Part shown: piece by piece, positions 11,301 to 22,227 of the stretch
How positions within the stretch are numbered: position 1 is the stretch's first letter
Layout of the letters: each line of letters starts with the position of its first letter
DNA from: Polynucleobacter sp. 78F-HAINBA
GTDB lineage: Bacteria > Pseudomonadota > Gammaproteobacteria > Burkholderiales > Burkholderiaceae
NCBI RefSeq assembly: GCF_018882325.1
Contig: NZ_JACVOQ010000004.1
Coordinates: 124,001-188,000 of the forward strand
Reading direction: 5' to 3'
DNA length: 64,000 bases
Program-made: the position numbers and the translations under genes
The notes under the pieces: model-generated
Told to the model about the DNA's origin: nothing
The model's input: only the letters and a program-made list of their open reading frames with translations
Databases searched by the model: none

Positions 11301-12643
11301 CCTTCAATCAGCATTGGCTCGAAAGCCTGAATACCGAGACGGTGCAATGTAGGCGCACGGTTCAACATGATTGGATGTTCACGAATCACTTCTTCGAGAA
11401 TGTCCCAAACGATTGGAGTCTGACTTTCAACTTCTTTCTTCGCAGCCTTAATAGTGGTTGCAATTCCCAAAGTCTCAAGCTTGTTGAAAATAAATGGCTT
11501 GAACAATTCCAAAGCCATCAATTTTGGCAAGCCGCACTGATGCAATTTCAATGTTGGGCCAACCACGATGACTGAACGACCAGAGTAGTCAACACGTTTA
11601 CCCAACAAGTTTTGACGGAAACGACCGCTCTTACCTTTAATCATCTCAGCCAAGGACTTGAGAGGACGCTTGTTAGCGCCAGTCATAGCCTTACCGCGAC
11701 GACCGTTGTCGAGCAATGAGTCAACCGCTTCTTGCAACATACGTTTTTCGTTACGAACGATGATCTCTGGAGCGCGCAACTCTAACAAACGCTTGAGACG
11801 GTTGTTACGGTTAATCACGCGACGATAGAGGTCGTTCAAATCAGAAGTAGCAAAGCGACCGCCATCCAATGGCACCAATGGGCGCAATTCAGGTGGCAAT
11901 ACTGGCAATACTTCCATGATCATCCAGTCAGGCTTAATACCTGAAGTCTGGAATGCCTCGAGCACTTTTAAGCGCTTAGCGTATTTCTTGATCTTGGCAT
12001 CGCTACCAGTAGCCTTCAAGTCAGCACGAATGGTCTCAACTTCACGATCGATATCAATCGAACGCAAGAGATCACGAATACCTTCAGCGCCCATGATGGC
12101 GGTAAATGCACCGTCACCATACTCTTCAGTCTTGGCAATGTACTCGTCCTCAGACATGATCTGACCACGCTTCATTGCGCCTTCAGGAGTCATGCCAGGA
12201 TCTACGACTACATATGCTTCGAAGTAAAGAACGCGCTCGATATCACGCAATGTCATATCGAGAACCATACCCAAACGGGATGGCAATGACTTCAAGAACC
12301 AGATGTGCGCTACAGGGGCTGCCAACTCAATGTGGCCCATGCGCTCACGACGTACCTTAGCAAGCGTAACTTCAACGCCACACTTCTCACAGATAACGCC
12401 ACGGAACTTTAAACGCTTGTACTTACCGCATAAGCACTCGTAGTCTTTGGTTGGTCCAAAAATCTTGGCGCAGAACAAACCATCACGCTCGGGCTTAAAA
12501 GTCCGGTAGTTGATAGTTTCTGGTTTGCGTACTTCACCAAAAGACCATGAGCGAATTTTCTCAGGCGATGCAAGACCAATCTTGATGACATCAAACTGCT
12601 CATCACCCTGCGTTTGCTTAAATAAATCGAGCAATGCTTTCAT
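8381..12643 (-). CDS. rpoC: DNA-directed RNA polymerase subunit beta'
   Basis: Largest core polymerase subunit. The active-site motif [15 protein letters not shown] holds the three Mg-binding aspartates, and the N-terminal zinc ribbon ([20 protein letters not shown]) is intact. The second zinc site is visible near [14 protein letters not shown] place the start at 12643, the conserved [10 protein letters not shown], one base after the rpoB stop; an in-frame ATG at 12670 would add nine residues overlapping rpoB. The product is 1,420 aa. Confidence 0.98.
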   Translation of the reverse strand: MKALLDLFKQTQGDEQFDVIKIGLASPEKIRSWSFGEVRKPETINYRTFKPERDGLFCAKIFGPTKDYECLCGKYKRLKFRGVICEKCGVEVTLAKVRRERMGHIELAAPVAHIWFLKSLPSRLGMVLDMTLRDIERVLYFEAYVVVDPGMTPEGAMKRGQIMSEDEYIAKTEEYGDGAFTAIMGAEGIRDLLRSIDIDREVETIRADLKATGSDAKIKKYAKRLKVLEAFQTSGIKPDWMIMEVLPVLPPELRPLVPLDGGRFATSDLNDLYRRVINRNNRLKRLLELRAPEIIVRNEKRMLQEAVDSLLDNGRRGKAMTGANKRPLKSLAEMIKGKSGRFRQNLLGKRVDYSGRSVIVVGPTLKLHQCGLPKLMALELFKPFIFNKLETLGIATTIKAAKKEVESQTPIVWDILEEVIREHPIMLNRAPTLHRLGIQAFEPMLIEGKAIQLHPLVCAAFNADFDGDQMAVHVPLSLEAQMEARTLMLASNNVLFPANGEPSIVPSQDVVLGLYYATRDKINGKGEGMVFANIAEVIRAHEAGQVELASRVAVRITEFEIVDKKAEGDARFAEKTKIYQTSVGRAILSEILPKGMTFEEINKPLKKKEISRLINTSFRKCGLRETVIFADRLLQSGFRLATNAGISVAIDDMLIPTSKERIITEATNKVKEYDKQFMSGLVTNQERYNNVVDIWGAAGDQVGKAMMDELSHVDVLDRNSKTVRQESFNSIYMMADSGARGSAAQIRQLAGMRGLMAKPDGSIIETPITANFREGLNVLQYFISTHGARKGLADTALKTANSGYLTRRLCDVTQDLVVIEDDCGATSGVTMKALVEGGEIIEALRDRILGRVCIGDIVHPDTQEVIVPNDTLLDEDHVDQIVALGIDEVKVRTVLSCLTRFGLCAKCYGRDLGRGGLVNVGEAVGVIAAQSIGEPGTQLTMRTFHIGGAASRALVASNIEAKSNGALKFSGTMRVVKNAKGEQIVISRSGEVLIVDDNGRERERHKVPYGATLLVKEDAAVKSGASLATWDPLTRPIISEYAGIARFDNVEEGVTVAKQVDEVTGLSTLVVIDGKRRSAASKGVRPMINLVDDKGGEVMIAGTDHPVNIGLQVGALITVKDGQKVEVGEVLARIPIESQKTRDITGGLPRVAELFEARSPKDAAVLAKVTGTVSFGKETKGKQRLVITDMDGEANEFLIPKEKQVLVHDGQVVNKGEMIVEGPADPHDILTLRGIEELAIYIVDEVQDVYRLQGVKINDKHIEVIVRQMLRRVQITDGGDTAYITGEQVERSKLYDANDAVIAQGKRPAQFENVLLGITKASLSTDSFISAASFQETTRVLTEAAIMGKTDTLRGLKENVIIGRLIPAGTGLSYRRARKVREQFERDRAQMIAAEEDAMADMPVEIEAEVIAPAGEADPS

Positions 12644-12644
12644 A

Positions 12645-15600
12645 TCAGTTGCGCTCCATGTCAATGTCAATACCCAACGAGCGGATTTCTTTTACCAACA
12701 CGTTGAAGGATTCGGGCATGCCAGCATCAATTGTGTGCTCGCCCTTGACGATGTTTTCGTAAACCTTGGTACGGCCTGCGACGTCATCGGACTTCACTGT
12801 CAGCATTTCCTGCAAGACATATGAAGCACCGTATGCTTCGAGGGCCCAAACTTCCATCTCACCAAAGCGCTGACCACCAAACTGAGCTTTACCGCCCAGT
12901 GGCTGTTGCGTTACTAACGAGTAAGGTCCGGTTGAACGTGCGTGCATCTTGTCATCGACCAAATGGTGGAGTTTCAAGACGTGCATTACACCAACAGTTA
13001 CAGGACGCTCAAACTGATCGCCAGTACGGCCGTCACACAAAATCATTTGCTGACGTGAAGGCGTCATCTTCAAAGAAGTAGCTACTTCTTCTGGATAAGC
13101 CAACTCGAGCATGCGTCCGATTTCAGCTTCGGTTGCACCGTCAAATACTGGAGTAGCGAATGGCAAGCCTTGACGTAAATTCTCAGCCAAAACTGTGATC
13201 TGCTCATCAGTGAAGTTATCGATATCTTCGATACGACCGGTTTCGTTGTACAGCTGCTTCATGAACTTGCGGAGTTCAGCTTGTTTAGCTTGTTGACGAA
13301 CCATCTCATCAATACGCTTACCAATACCTTGAGCTGCCCAACCTAAGTGGGTTTCCAAGATCTGACCTACGTTCATACGGGAAGGAACACCCAATGGATT
13401 CAAGACGATGTCAACAGGGCGTCCGTCAGCCATGAATGGCATGTCTTCTGCTGGGGCGATTTTAGAAACCACGCCCTTGTTACCGTGACGACCGGCCATC
13501 TTGTCACCAGGCTGCAAGCGACGCTTAACTGCCAAGTACACCTTAACCATCTTCGTTACGCCAGCCTGCAAATCATCGCCTTGGGTAAGCTTGGTGCGCT
13601 TCTCTTCGAAGGCCTCATCAAACTGCTTACGCTTCGCTTCGATAGACGATTTGATTGCTTCAACTTGTGTAGCAACTTCATCATCCGCTGGACGAACATC
13701 GAACCAATGGTATTTATCTAAGCTGGCAAGGTATTCCTTGTCGATCTTAGTGCCTTTAGCTAATTTCTGAGGACCACCATTGGCAACTTTGCCAATCAAC
13801 AGTTTTTCTAAACGCATGAAGGCATCGCCTTCAACAATACGCAGCTGGTCGTTTAAGTCCAAACGATAACGCTGTAATTCTTCTTGAATAATGGCTTGTG
13901 CACGTGCATCGCGCTCAATACCTTCACGGGTGAAGACTTGAACATCAATAACGGTACCGATCATTCCAGATGGAACGCGCAAAGAAGTATCCTTAACGTC
14001 AGATGCTTTTTCACCGAAGATCGCACGTAGCAATTTCTCTTCTGGAGTGAGAGTAGTCTCGCCCTTTGGGGTTACCTTACCAACTAAAACGTCGCCAGCT
14101 TCTACCTCAGCACCGATGTAAACAATACCGCTCTCATCCAAACGGGAGAGTTGTGACTCAGCCAAGTTGGAAATATCGCGTGTAATTTCTTCTGAACCCA
14201 ACTTAGTATCACGCGCAACAACCGATAACTCTTCAATATGAATAGAGGTATAACGGTCTTCGGCAACCACCTTCTCGGAGATCAAGATTGAATCTTCGAA
14301 GTTGTAACCGTTCCATGGCATAAATGCCACGGTCATGTTTTGACCCAAAGCCAATTCACCTAAATCGGTAGAAGCGCCGTCAGCAACTACGTCGCCACGG
14401 ACTACGCGATCACCAGCCTGAACGATTGGACGTTGATTGATGTTGGTATTTTGGTTCGAACGGGTGTACTTGATGAGGTTATAAATATCCACACCAACTT
14501 CACCAGCCGCAGTCTCATCATCGTTCACACGAATCACGATACGGTTTGCATCAACGTAATCAACAATGCCGCCACGAGTTGCCAAAATAACCGTACCGGA
14601 GTCGACCGCAACAATGCGCTCTAAACCAGTGCCAACTAATGGCTTATCAGGACGCAAGCAAGGAACCGCTTGACGTGACATATTCGCACCCATCAAAGCA
14701 CGGTTCGCATCATCGTGCTCCAAGAACGGAACGAGCGACGCGGCAGCAGAAACAATTTGACTTGGAGCAACGTCGATGAAATCAATGCGCTCTGGGCTTA
14801 CCATGATGGTTTCACCAGCTTGACGCGCTGAAACCAATTCGTCGGCCAACTTACCAGTTTTGTCGATTGTCGCGTTAGCCTGAGCAATGATGTACTTTGC
14901 CTCTTCAATAGCGGAGAGGTACATTACTTCATCGCTCACTTTGCTATTAGCAACTTTACGATATGGCGTTTCTAAGAAACCATGCTCATTCAAGCGCGCA
15001 AATAACGCGAGTGAGTTGATCAGGCCAATGTTTGGTCCTTCTGGAGTTTCAATTGGGCAAACACGTCCATAGTGGGTTGGATGTACGTCACGCACTTCGA
15101 AACCTGCGCGCTCACGCGTCAAACCACCAGGTCCCAATGCAGAAATACGACGCTTGTGCGTGATCTCTGACAATGGGTTTGTTTGGTCCATAAACTGGGA
15201 CAACTGTGAAGAACCGAAGAACTCACGAATAGCTGAAGAGATTGGCTTACTGTTAATCAAATCATGCGGCATGAGGTTTTCTGTTTCGGCTTGGCCAAGA
15301 CGTTCTTTAACCGCACGCTCAACACGTGATAAACCTGCACGGAATTGATTCTCTGCCAACTCACCTACGCAACGTACACGACGATTACCTAAGTGATCGA
15401 TGTCATCAACTTCGCCCTTACCGTTACGCAAGTCAACTAAAGACTTAATGGTGTCGAGGATATCTTCATCCGACAAAACCATTTTGCCTTCCATCTCTGA
15501 ACGACCGAGACGGCTGTTAACTTTCATACGGCCAACGCGTGATAAATCGTAACTATCTTCGTTGTAGAACAAGCGCTGGAACAAAGCTTCAACAGCATCT

Positions 15601-16745
15601 TCTGTTGGAGGCTCACCAGGACGCATCATGCGATAGATGGCGATACGAGCAGCCATTTGATCGGCAGTTTCATCAGTACGCAATGTCTGAGAAATGAACG
15701 CACCAGAATCTAAATCATTGGTATAGATGGTTTCCAATTGTTTGATGCCTGCATCGCGCAATGTAGCCAACAACTCTTCGGTGATTTCATCATTAGCGTA
15801 AGCCAAGATTTCACCAGAGTCTGGATCGATAATGTTGCGTGCAACTACGCGACCAACTAAGTAGTCATCTGGAACAACGATGTTTTTAGTCTTAGCAGCT
15901 TCGAGCTCACGAATATGTTTTGCATTGATACGCTTGTCTTTTTGAATGACAACAACACCATTCTTATCAAGCACATCAAAGCTGGCCAACTGACCACGCA
16001 AACGCTCTGGAACAAATTCCATTGATGCGCCATTTGCGCTCAATGAGAAATGATCAAAGTTAAAGAAGTTTGCAAGAATCTGTTCGTTGTTTAAACCAAT
16101 TGCTTTGAGCAAAATGGTGACGGGCATCTTACGACGACGGTCAACGCGGAAATACAGAATGTCTTTTGGATCAAACTCGAAATCGAGCCATGAACCACGG
16201 TAAGGAATGATACGTGCTGAGAACAGCAACTTACCTGAGCTATGTGTCTTGCCCTTATCGTGTTCAAAGAACACGCCTGGGGAACGGTGCAACTGAGAAA
16301 CGATAACGCGCTCAGTACCGTTGATAACAAAAGAGCCGTTATCAGTCATGAGTGGAATTTCACCCATGTAGACTTCGCTCTCTTTTACCTCTTTAACCTT
16401 AGTAGGTGCTTCGCGATCATAAATAATCAAGCGAACTTTTGCACGTAAGGCTGAGTGGTATGTGTAACCACGTTGTTGACATTCTTTAACGTCAAACGGT
16501 GGCTGTGACAACTGGTATGACACGTATTCCATACGTGCGTAGCCATTGTTGGACACAATTGGGAATGCTGATGTAAAAGCAGCTTGAAGTCCCTCTGTAA
16601 GACGAGACATTGCCGGCTTATCAGCCTGTAAAAATTTAGCGTAGGATTCCAGCTGCGTTGCGATCAGGTATGGAACCTGATGATTATTTACTCGCTTAGC
16701 AAAGCTTTTACGGACTCGCTTGCGTTCGGTGAAGCTGTAGTTCAT
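12645..16745 (-). CDS. rpoB: DNA-directed RNA polymerase subunit beta
   Basis: Second-largest core subunit. The rifampicin-binding region with [20 protein letters not shown] and [11 protein letters not shown] is wild-type in form. The start at 16745 ([18 protein letters not shown]) has GGAG six bases upstream and matches family starts; an upstream in-frame ATG at 16802 is less likely. The product is 1,366 aa. The gene follows rplL after 226 bases holding two hairpins. Confidence 0.98.
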   Translation of the reverse strand: MNYSFTERKRVRKSFAKRVNNHQVPYLIATQLESYAKFLQADKPAMSRLTEGLQAAFTSAFPIVSNNGYARMEYVSYQLSQPPFDVKECQQRGYTYHSALRAKVRLIIYDREAPTKVKEVKESEVYMGEIPLMTDNGSFVINGTERVIVSQLHRSPGVFFEHDKGKTHSSGKLLFSARIIPYRGSWLDFEFDPKDILYFRVDRRRKMPVTILLKAIGLNNEQILANFFNFDHFSLSANGASMEFVPERLRGQLASFDVLDKNGVVVIQKDKRINAKHIRELEAAKTKNIVVPDDYLVGRVVARNIIDPDSGEILAYANDEITEELLATLRDAGIKQLETIYTNDLDSGAFISQTLRTDETADQMAARIAIYRMMRPGEPPTEDAVEALFQRLFYNEDSYDLSRVGRMKVNSRLGRSEMEGKMVLSDEDILDTIKSLVDLRNGKGEVDDIDHLGNRRVRCVGELAENQFRAGLSRVERAVKERLGQAETENLMPHDLINSKPISSAIREFFGSSQLSQFMDQTNPLSEITHKRRISALGPGGLTRERAGFEVRDVHPTHYGRVCPIETPEGPNIGLINSLALFARLNEHGFLETPYRKVANSKVSDEVMYLSAIEEAKYIIAQANATIDKTGKLADELVSARQAGETIMVSPERIDFIDVAPSQIVSAAASLVPFLEHDDANRALMGANMSRQAVPCLRPDKPLVGTGLERIVAVDSGTVILATRGGIVDYVDANRIVIRVNDDETAAGEVGVDIYNLIKYTRSNQNTNINQRPIVQAGDRVVRGDVVADGASTDLGELALGQNMTVAFMPWNGYNFEDSILISEKVVAEDRYTSIHIEELSVVARDTKLGSEEITRDISNLAESQLSRLDESGIVYIGAEVEAGDVLVGKVTPKGETTLTPEEKLLRAIFGEKASDVKDTSLRVPSGMIGTVIDVQVFTREGIERDARAQAIIQEELQRYRLDLNDQLRIVEGDAFMRLEKLLIGKVANGGPQKLAKGTKIDKEYLASLDKYHWFDVRPADDEVATQVEAIKSSIEAKRKQFDEAFEEKRTKLTQGDDLQAGVTKMVKVYLAVKRRLQPGDKMAGRHGNKGVVSKIAPAEDMPFMADGRPVDIVLNPLGVPSRMNVGQILETHLGWAAQGIGKRIDEMVRQQAKQAELRKFMKQLYNETGRIEDIDNFTDEQITVLAENLRQGLPFATPVFDGATEAEIGRMLELAYPEEVATSLKMTPSRQQMILCDGRTGDQFERPVTVGVMHVLKLHHLVDDKMHARSTGPYSLVTQQPLGGKAQFGGQRFGEMEVWALEAYGASYVLQEMLTVKSDDVAGRTKVYENIVKGEHTIDAGMPESFNVLVKEIRSLGIDIDMERN

Positions 16746-16872
16746 TTCATCTCCGAATTCAGCGACTGTACAAAGATTTGGCGATTGGCCACTACCAATC
16801 ACTGGCGGACAACACTAAATCGAAAGATCTAGTGTCCGACCAAACTTGCATTCTGCAGTCGTATCAGAAGGC

Positions 16873-16906
16873 AAACCCGATTTCAATCACAAATGAAATC
16901 GGGTTT
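16873..16906 (-). promoter_or_regulatory. 13-bp hairpin in the rplL-rpoB gap
   Basis: AAACCCGATTTCA pairs perfectly with its complement around an 8-base loop. No T-run follows on the transcribed strand. In E. coli the equivalent gap holds an attenuator and an RNase III site, so a processing site is the best guess. Confidence 0.55.
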
Positions 16907-16939
16907 GACCACTAATGGTCAAACCCAACAGGGCTAGCT

Positions 16940-16954
16940 CCCCTTTTTGAGGGG
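16940..16954 (-). promoter_or_regulatory. Short GC hairpin after rplL
   Basis: CCCCT-5 bases-AGGGG begins about 17 bases after the rplL stop on the mRNA strand. With no clear T-run it could pause or partly terminate polymerase, lowering rpoBC output relative to L7/L12. Confidence 0.4.
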
Positions 16955-16971
16955 CACTAACTGAGTTTGTA

Positions 16972-17346
16972 TTACTTGAGTTCTGCTTTAGCGCCAGCTT
17001 CTTCAAGCTTCTTCTTAGCTTCTTCAGCTGTCTTCTTATCAACAGCTTCTTTGATTGGCTTTGGTGCGCCATCAACTAAGTCTTTAGCTTCTTTCAAGCC
17101 AAGGCCAGTGATTTCGCGAACAGCCTTAATTACTGAAACCTTATTTGCACCAGCTTCGAGCAAGTTAACAGTGAATTCTGTTTGCTCTTCAGCAGCAGCA
17201 CCACCAGCAGCGCCAGCAGGACCAGCAACAGCCATAGCTGCAGCTGAAACGCCAAACTTCTCTTCGAACGCCTTAACCAAGTCGTTCAAATCCATTACGG
17301 ACATGCTGCCTACTGCATCAATGATTTCTTCTTTGGTAATCGCCAT
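16972..17346 (-). CDS. rplL: 50S ribosomal protein L7/L12
   Basis: Stalk protein that recruits GTPase factors. The 124-aa protein has the N-terminal dimerisation helices, an Ala-rich hinge ([18 protein letters not shown]) and the C-terminal domain with [18 protein letters not shown]. It is 34 bases downstream of rplJ. Confidence 0.98.
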
Positions 17347-17380
17347 TTTTAGCTCCTAATACTTAATAGTTAATCTGCGC

Positions 17381-18013
17381 TTATTCAGCGGCAGGGGTTT
17401 CAGGTGTTTCTGTTCCAGCTTCTGGGGCCGCAGGCTCAGCAGCTGCTTCTGGAGCGGCCGCTTCAGCAACTACTTCTGCTGGTGCTGCTGCTTCAACTAC
17501 AGGTGCTGCAACTGGAGCAGGTGCTCCGGCTGATTTTTGCGCTGCTACTGCGCCCAATACGCGAGCCATCGCAGATACTGGTGCCAACATCACACCCAAC
17601 AACTGAGATAACAACTCGTCGCGGCTTGGAATTGTTGCAAGAGCTTTAACGCCCGCAACATCTAACAACTTGCCGTTATATAAGCCAGCAGTAATGACTA
17701 GCTTGTCTTGAGTCTTAGCAAAGTTCTGCAATACTTTTGCCGAAGCAATCGGATCAGCAGAGATGCCGTAGATCAAGGGGCCAACCATCGAATCAGCAAG
17801 AGGCTCAAACTGTGTGCCTTGTGCAGCACGGCGTGCCAATGTGTTCTTCAAAACGCGAAGATATACACCTTGGTCACGTGCGCTAGCACGTAGCTTTGTC
17901 AACTGCTCTACTGGAATACCACGGTATTCAGCGAGCACGACTGTTTGAGCTCCAGCCAATTGAGCGCCGACATCAGCAACAATCGCTTTTTTGTCTTGTA
18001 CATTCAAAGGCAC
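17381..18013 (-). CDS. rplJ: 50S ribosomal protein L10 with Ala/Glu/Pro-rich tail
   Basis: L10 anchors L7/L12 dimers to the ribosome. The first ~165 residues are ordinary L10. The last ~45 residues are almost only Ala, Pro, Glu, Val and Thr and follow the usual L12-binding C-terminal helix, making the protein 210 aa instead of about 165-175. The start codon is GTG with AGGAG upstream, directly behind a leader terminator. The tail is probably disordered; its function is unknown. Confidence 0.96.
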   Translation of the reverse strand: MPLNVQDKKAIVADVGAQLAGAQTVVLAEYRGIPVEQLTKLRASARDQGVYLRVLKNTLARRAAQGTQFEPLADSMVGPLIYGISADPIASAKVLQNFAKTQDKLVITAGLYNGKLLDVAGVKALATIPSRDELLSQLLGVMLAPVSAMARVLGAVAAQKSAGAPAPVAAPVVEAAAPAEVVAEAAAPEAAAEPAAPEAGTETPETPAAE

Positions 18014-18025
18014 GGTTTAACTCCT

Positions 18026-18049
18026 AAAAAACCAACTGTTTCCAGTTGG
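18026..18049 (-). terminator. Intrinsic terminator/attenuator directly before rplJ
   Basis: On the minus strand CCAACTG-GAAA-CAGTTGG is followed by six T, and the AGGAG of rplJ follows at once. This has every mark of a rho-independent terminator with a stable GAAA tetraloop, inside the leader of the L10 operon. It suggests premature termination as a control step. Confidence 0.75.
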
Positions 18050-18058
18050 GGTTACACA

Positions 18059-18124
18059 CCAGCGTCTGATCATTTGTCACAAGGGAATCTTGTGAAATCT
18101 TTTCAGGGTCGCCATCTGCGCTGG
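18059..18124 (-). promoter_or_regulatory. Structured rplJ leader (candidate L10 binding region)
   Basis: CCAGCG and CGCTGG close a 66-base structure that contains an inner TCACAAG/CTTGTGA hairpin and CTGA/TCAG pairs. In other bacteria L10(L12)4 binds a folded leader in this position and represses rplJL. The fold is read from the sequence; the binding is inferred. Confidence 0.5.
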
Positions 18125-18193
18125 CTATTACTTTCGTAACGATTAAGAATTAGTTCTGAGTAAGCAAATAATTCACCAACGGTCTTTGATGTT

Positions 18194-18220
18194 CGACTCT
18201 CACTCTAAGAGTAGGAGTCG
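18194..18220 (-). promoter_or_regulatory. Hairpin shortly after rplA
   Basis: CGACTC/GAGTCG with an inner ACTC/GAGT forms an interrupted stem about 30 bases after the rplA stop. No T-run follows. It could be a processing or pausing site at the rplKA/rplJL boundary. Confidence 0.4.
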
Positions 18221-18248
18221 ACCCAAAGTTCTTTTTGCTACAAGCTAA

Positions 18249-18950
18249 TTACTGAGCAGCTTGTATCGATGCCTGGTCAACACGTACGCCTGCACCCATG
18301 GTGCTGCTTACGGCAACCTTCTTTAAATAAACGCCCTTAGATGCAGGTGGCTTAGCTTTGTTCAAAGCCTCAAGCAATGCGAGCAAGTTTGATTTCAATG
18401 CAGCTGGCTCGAATGAACGACGGCCAATGCTTGCGTGCACGATACCGGCCTTGTCCACACGGAATTGCACTTGACCTGCTTTTGCATTCTTAACTGCAGT
18501 AGCAACGTCAGGAGTAACAGTTCCAACTTTTGGGTTCGGCATCAAACCACGTGGGCCCAATACTTGACCTAAAGTACCAACAATCTTCATTGTGTCTGGA
18601 GATGCGATCAAAATATCGAAATCGATTTTGCCGCCTTTAATTTGGTCAGCAAGGTCTTCCATGCCAACGATCTCAGCACCAGCAGCTTTAGCTTGTTCAG
18701 CTTTTTCGCCTTGTGCAAATACCGCTACACGAACATGCTTACCTGTACCAGCTGGGAGCACAACTGCGCCACGCACAACTTGGTCAGATTTCTTAGCATC
18801 AATACCCAACTGAACTGCAACGTCGATAGACTCATCAAACTTAGCAGTTGCACACTCTTTAACGAGGTTCAATGCATCTTCTAATGCATAAAACTTATTG
18901 CGATCTACTTTAGATTCGATTGCTTTTAAACGCTTAGATAACTTAGTCAT
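18249..18950 (-). CDS. rplA: 50S ribosomal protein L1
   Basis: L1 forms the mobile stalk at the E site and in many bacteria represses rplKA translation. The 233-aa product has the [19 protein letters not shown] motif. It begins 2 bases after the rplK stop, so the two are translationally coupled. Confidence 0.98.
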   Translation of the reverse strand: MTKLSKRLKAIESKVDRNKFYALEDALNLVKECATAKFDESIDVAVQLGIDAKKSDQVVRGAVVLPAGTGKHVRVAVFAQGEKAEQAKAAGAEIVGMEDLADQIKGGKIDFDILIASPDTMKIVGTLGQVLGPRGLMPNPKVGTVTPDVATAVKNAKAGQVQFRVDKAGIVHASIGRRSFEPAALKSNLLALLEALNKAKPPASKGVYLKKVAVSSTMGAGVRVDQASIQAAQ

Positions 18951-18952
18951 GA

Positions 18953-19384
18953 TTAGAGACCTTCCACTGTGATGCCCATTGAGCGGGCGCTACCAGCGAT
19001 TGTTCTTACAGCAGCATCCATATCAGCAGCTGTCAAATCTGGCATTTTTGCTTTAGCAATTTCTTCTGCTTGAGCACGTGTAATTTTTCCTACCTTATCG
19101 GTATGCGGACGCGGTGATCCTTTTTCGATCTTTGCAGCCTTCTTAATCATGATGGTTGCTGGAGGAGTCTTCATGATGAAAGTGAAGCTCTTATCAGCAA
19201 ACGCTGTAATCACTACTGGAATTGGAAGGCCAGGTTCCATGCTCTGAGTTTGAGCATTAAACGCCTTACAGAATTCCATAATATTGAGGCCGCGTTGACC
19301 CAATGCTGGACCTACGGGAGGTGATGGATTTGCTTTACCTGCAGGGATCTGCAGCTTGATAAAGCCAATGATCTTCTTTGCCAT
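18953..19384 (-). CDS. rplK: 50S ribosomal protein L11
   Basis: L11 binds the GTPase-associated centre of 23S rRNA and triggers RelA on stalled ribosomes. The 143-aa protein has [20 protein letters not shown] at the N-terminus and the C-terminal rRNA-binding domain. A 155-base gap separates it from nusG. Confidence 0.98.
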   Translation of the reverse strand: MAKKIIGFIKLQIPAGKANPSPPVGPALGQRGLNIMEFCKAFNAQTQSMEPGLPIPVVITAFADKSFTFIMKTPPATIMIKKAAKIEKGSPRPHTDKVGKITRAQAEEIAKAKMPDLTAADMDAAVRTIAGSARSMGITVEGL

Positions 19385-19404
19385 TGATTGCTCCTAAAAG
19401 CGCG

Positions 19405-19419
19405 CCTAACCTCATTAGG
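19405..19419 (-). promoter_or_regulatory. Small hairpin upstream of rplK
   Basis: CCTAA and TTAGG around a 5-base loop, about 20 bases upstream of the rplK start on the mRNA. It may belong to the L1-responsive leader known for rplKA in other bacteria. Support is only positional. Confidence 0.3.
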
Positions 19420-19516
19420 TAAGACCGCTGTTGAGTAAACGCTTCACTAGTTTTTGGCTTTCTAGATCCGCTCCTCGGTTATTGCTAACCACTTAAAACT
19501 ACTTCTTTTTGCTACA

Positions 19517-19539
19517 AAACCCCCTTAAATTGGGTGTTT
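19517..19539 (-). terminator. Weak terminator-like hairpin after nusG
   Basis: Directly after the nusG stop, AAACACCC can pair with GGGGGTTT with one mismatch and is followed by TTTTG. It is a poor stem, so partial termination at most. Confidence 0.3.
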
Positions 19540-20112
19540 TTACATCTTTTCTACCTGGCCGAACTCCAGCTCAACTGGGGTACCGCGGCCAAAAATTGTA
19601 ACAGAAACGCGCAATCTTGACTTCTCATAATTGACTTCTTCGATATTGCCGTTGAAATCAACAAATGGGCCTTCTTTAACGCGAACAATCTCACCAACCT
19701 CAAATAAGGTCTTAGGCTTAGGCTTATCAACCCCAGCCTGCATTTGATCCATGATTTTGGATACTTCTGCTGTCGAAATCGGGCTTGGACGGTTGCGAAC
19801 ACCACCAACGAATCCAGTGACTTTTGGAGTGTTTTTCACCAAATGCCAGCTTTCATCGGTCATTTCCATCTCAATCAGGACATATCCTGGGAAGAAACGA
19901 CGCTCAGATACCGATTTAGTGCCAGACTTGATTTCTACAACCTCTTCGGAGGGAACCAAGATGCGGCCGAATTTTTCTGGCATTCCAGAACGTGCAATAC
20001 GCTCTTCTAAGCCTCTTTTAACGCTTTTTTCCATGCCTGAATATGCATGAATAACGTACCAGCGCATATTGCCAGTAGCTTGTGGATTTGAGGCCAATTC
20101 AGAATCAATCAT
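19540..20112 (-). CDS. nusG: Transcription termination/antitermination factor NusG
   Basis: NusG couples RNA polymerase to ribosomes or Rho. The 190-aa protein has the NGN domain ([31 protein letters not shown]) and the C-terminal KOW domain ([17 protein letters not shown]). The chosen start gives a 15-residue extension before the conserved MRWYVI; GGAAG lies upstream within secE. Co-transcribed with secE, 7 bases away. Confidence 0.97.
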   Translation of the reverse strand: MIDSELASNPQATGNMRWYVIHAYSGMEKSVKRGLEERIARSGMPEKFGRILVPSEEVVEIKSGTKSVSERRFFPGYVLIEMEMTDESWHLVKNTPKVTGFVGGVRNRPSPISTAEVSKIMDQMQAGVDKPKPKTLFEVGEIVRVKEGPFVDFNGNIEEVNYEKSRLRVSVTIFGRGTPVELEFGQVEKM

Positions 20113-20119
20113 TTTTTAC

Positions 20120-20497
20120 TCACTTCCAGCCTAGGAAGACTGAAAAAACTAGCCATTCAATTAATTTGTCTGCAATCCACAAAAACAGGGACATGATCAG
20201 AACAAAGCCAAATACGACTAGAGTCATTTGGGTGGTCTCTTTACGAGTCGGCCAAACAACCTTTTTTACTTCATACCAAGAATCTTTTGCATAGGCGATA
20301 AAACGACGCCCATCAGGTGAAAACGCCACAATCAAAACTGCAGCAGCAATGCCGCCAAACAAAACAGCTAAACGGATCAATAAAGATTGATCTGCCAGCG
20401 TGTAGTAAAGAACTAACGCTGCAACGACGATTAAAGCAGCGAGTCCGGAGACCCAGCTGCTCTTTTCTTCAGAGTGACCTGCTGTATGTTGAGACAT
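20120..20497 (-). CDS. secE: Preprotein translocase subunit SecE
   Basis: SecE clamps SecY in the inner-membrane translocon. The 125-aa protein is the long proteobacterial form with three membrane segments (around residues 18-35, 40-60 and 95-115) and the conserved EVKKVVWPTRKETTQ amphipathic helix. It is in the usual place before nusG. Confidence 0.97.
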   Translation of the reverse strand: MSQHTAGHSEEKSSWVSGLAALIVVAALVLYYTLADQSLLIRLAVLFGGIAAAVLIVAFSPDGRRFIAYAKDSWYEVKKVVWPTRKETTQMTLVVFGFVLIMSLFLWIADKLIEWLVFSVFLGWK

Positions 20498-20517
20498 ATT
20501 ACTTTCAGTTCAAATCG

Positions 20518-20593
20518 TGGCAGGGGCGGAGGGCATCGAACCCCCAACCTTTGGTTTTGGAGACCAACGCTCTGCCAATTGAGCTACACCCCT
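20518..20593 (-). tRNA. trnW: tRNA-Trp (CCA)
   Basis: The 76-base minus-strand sequence starts AGGGGTGTAGCTC, has the loop CTCCAAA (anticodon CCA), the T-arm GGTTCGATGCC and an encoded CCA end. It lies between tufB and secE, the classical place in beta- and gammaproteobacteria. Confidence 0.97.
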
Positions 20594-20602
20594 TTATTAA
20601 AA

Positions 20603-21811
20603 CTATTAAGCCAAAATCTTTGCAACCACGCCGGCGCCAACAGTACGGCCACCTTCACGGATCGCAAAACGTAAACCTTCTTCCATCGCGATAGGAGCGA
20701 TGAGTTTTACGGTAATCGTGACGTTATCACCAGGCATAACCATTTCTTTGTCTTTTGGCAACTCGATTGAACCAGTTACGTCCGTTGTACGGAAGTAAAA
20801 CTGTGGACGATAGTTGTTAAAGAATGGAGTATGACGACCACCTTCATCTTTACCCAAGATGTAAACCTCGGCTGTAAAGTGAGTATGTGGGGTGATTGAA
20901 CCTGGCTTAGCCAAAACTTGGCCACGCTCAACTTCTTCACGTTTTGTACCGCGTAACAAGATGCCAACGTTATCGCCTGCTTGACCTTGGTCGAGCAATT
21001 TGCGGAACATTTCAACACCAGTACAAGTTGTCTTGAGTGTTGGCTTGATACCGATAATTTCAATCTCTTCACCAACTTTAACGATACCGCGCTCGATACG
21101 GCCTGTAACAACAGTACCGCGACCGGAGATAGAGAACACGTCCTCTACTGGCATCAAGAACGCACCGTCAACAGCACGCTCTGGAGTTGGGATGTATGAG
21201 TCAAGCGCTTCAGCCAACTTCATGATGGCTTCTTTACCCAATGGGCCTTCGTCGCCTTCAAGAGCTAACTTAGCAGAACCTTGAACGATTGGTGTGTCAT
21301 CGCCAGGGAAGTCGTACTTAGATAGAAGCTCACGAACTTCCATTTCTACGAGTTCTAACAACTCAGCGTCATCAACCATGTCGCACTTGTTCAAGAATAC
21401 GATGATGTATGGAACACCAACTTGGCGTGCCAAGAGGATGTGCTCACGAGTCTGGGGCATTGGGCCGTCAGCTGCTGAGCAAACCAAAATAGCGCCGTCC
21501 ATCTGAGCAGCACCAGTAATCATGTTCTTAACGTAGTCAGCATGTCCTGGGCAATCCACGTGTGCGTAGTGACGATTCGCTGTCTCATACTCAACGTGTG
21601 CTGTATTAATAGTAATACCACGTGCTTTTTCTTCTGGAGCAGCATCGATCTGATCGTATGCTTTTGCTTCGCCACCGAATGCTTTTGAAAGCACAGTTGC
21701 AATAGCTGCTGTCAATGTGGTTTTACCATGGTCAACGTGACCGATTGTGCCAACGTTTACGTGCGGTTTTGTCCGCTCAAACTTTTCTTTTGCCATTTTT
21801 TTGTCTGCCTT
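20603..21811. repeat. Duplicated tuf unit, copy 2
   Basis: Pair of 3829-5037, same orientation, constant offset. The shared block includes the coding region and about 15 bases of the ribosome-binding region upstream of the start. Confidence 0.9.
20606..21796 (-). CDS. tufB: Elongation factor Tu, copy B
   Basis: Same 396-aa protein as the copy at 3832, with [13 protein letters not shown] and NKCD motifs. It is co-transcribed with tRNA-Tyr, tRNA-Gly and tRNA-Thr upstream and tRNA-Trp downstream, so the mRNA must be processed at both ends. The two copies differ only in neighbours and flanking bases. Confidence 0.99.
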   Translation of the reverse strand: MAKEKFERTKPHVNVGTIGHVDHGKTTLTAAIATVLSKAFGGEAKAYDQIDAAPEEKARGITINTAHVEYETANRHYAHVDCPGHADYVKNMITGAAQMDGAILVCSAADGPMPQTREHILLARQVGVPYIIVFLNKCDMVDDAELLELVEMEVRELLSKYDFPGDDTPIVQGSAKLALEGDEGPLGKEAIMKLAEALDSYIPTPERAVDGAFLMPVEDVFSISGRGTVVTGRIERGIVKVGEEIEIIGIKPTLKTTCTGVEMFRKLLDQGQAGDNVGILLRGTKREEVERGQVLAKPGSITPHTHFTAEVYILGKDEGGRHTPFFNNYRPQFYFRTTDVTGSIELPKDKEMVMPGDNVTITVKLIAPIAMEEGLRFAIREGGRTVGAGVVAKILA

Positions 21812-21862
21812 TAGTTAACTCTTAAACCAACACACGAAATTAAAATTCTTACAACTAAGCCA

Positions 21863-21937
<75 letters not shown>

Positions 21938-21952
21938 AAATACTGTTAATAC

Positions 21953-22026
21953 TGGAGCGGGATAAGAGAATCGAACTCTTGACCGAAGATTGGAAATCTG
22001 CTGTTTTACCATTAAACTAATCCCGC
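21953..22026 (-). tRNA. trnG: tRNA-Gly (TCC)
   Basis: Minus-strand sequence begins GCGGGATTAGTTTAATGG, loop TTTCCAA (anticodon TCC), encoded CCA end. Middle tRNA of the tufB transcript. Confidence 0.97.
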
Positions 22027-22031
22027 ACATC

Positions 22032-22116
22032 TGGTGGAGGGGGTAGGATTCGAACCTACGTAGGCATAGCCAACAGATTTACAGTCTGCCTCCTTTAGCC
22101 GCTCGGACACCCCTCC
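22032..22116 (-). tRNA. trnY: tRNA-Tyr (GTA)
   Basis: An 85-base class II tRNA with a long variable arm. The minus strand begins GGAGGGGTGTCCGAGCGG, has loop CTGTAAA (anticodon GTA) and an encoded CCA end. It is the first gene after the promoter at 22128-22156. Confidence 0.97.
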
Positions 22117-22127
22117 GCGAACCCAAT

Positions 22128-22156
22128 ATTCTGACTCCAAATGGAGTTTATGTCAA
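22128..22156 (-). promoter_or_regulatory. Promoter of the tRNA-Tyr/Gly/Thr-tufB operon
   Basis: TTGACA (22156-22151) and CAGAAT (22133-22128) are 17 bases apart on the minus strand. Transcription would begin a few bases before tRNA-Tyr. It sits just after the rRNA operon terminator. Confidence 0.7.
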
Positions 22157-22187
22157 TCTCTTAAACCTCAAAACGCTTTGCACAAGT

Positions 22188-22219
22188 AAAAACGCCCAGA
22201 CCTAAGAGGGTCTGGGCGT
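22188..22219 (-). terminator. rRNA operon terminator
   Basis: An 11-bp perfect GC-rich stem (ACGCCCAGACC and complement) with a 6-base loop and a T-run on the minus strand, 9 bases after the 5S gene. Confidence 0.92.
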
Positions 22220-22227
22220 CGCATTGG

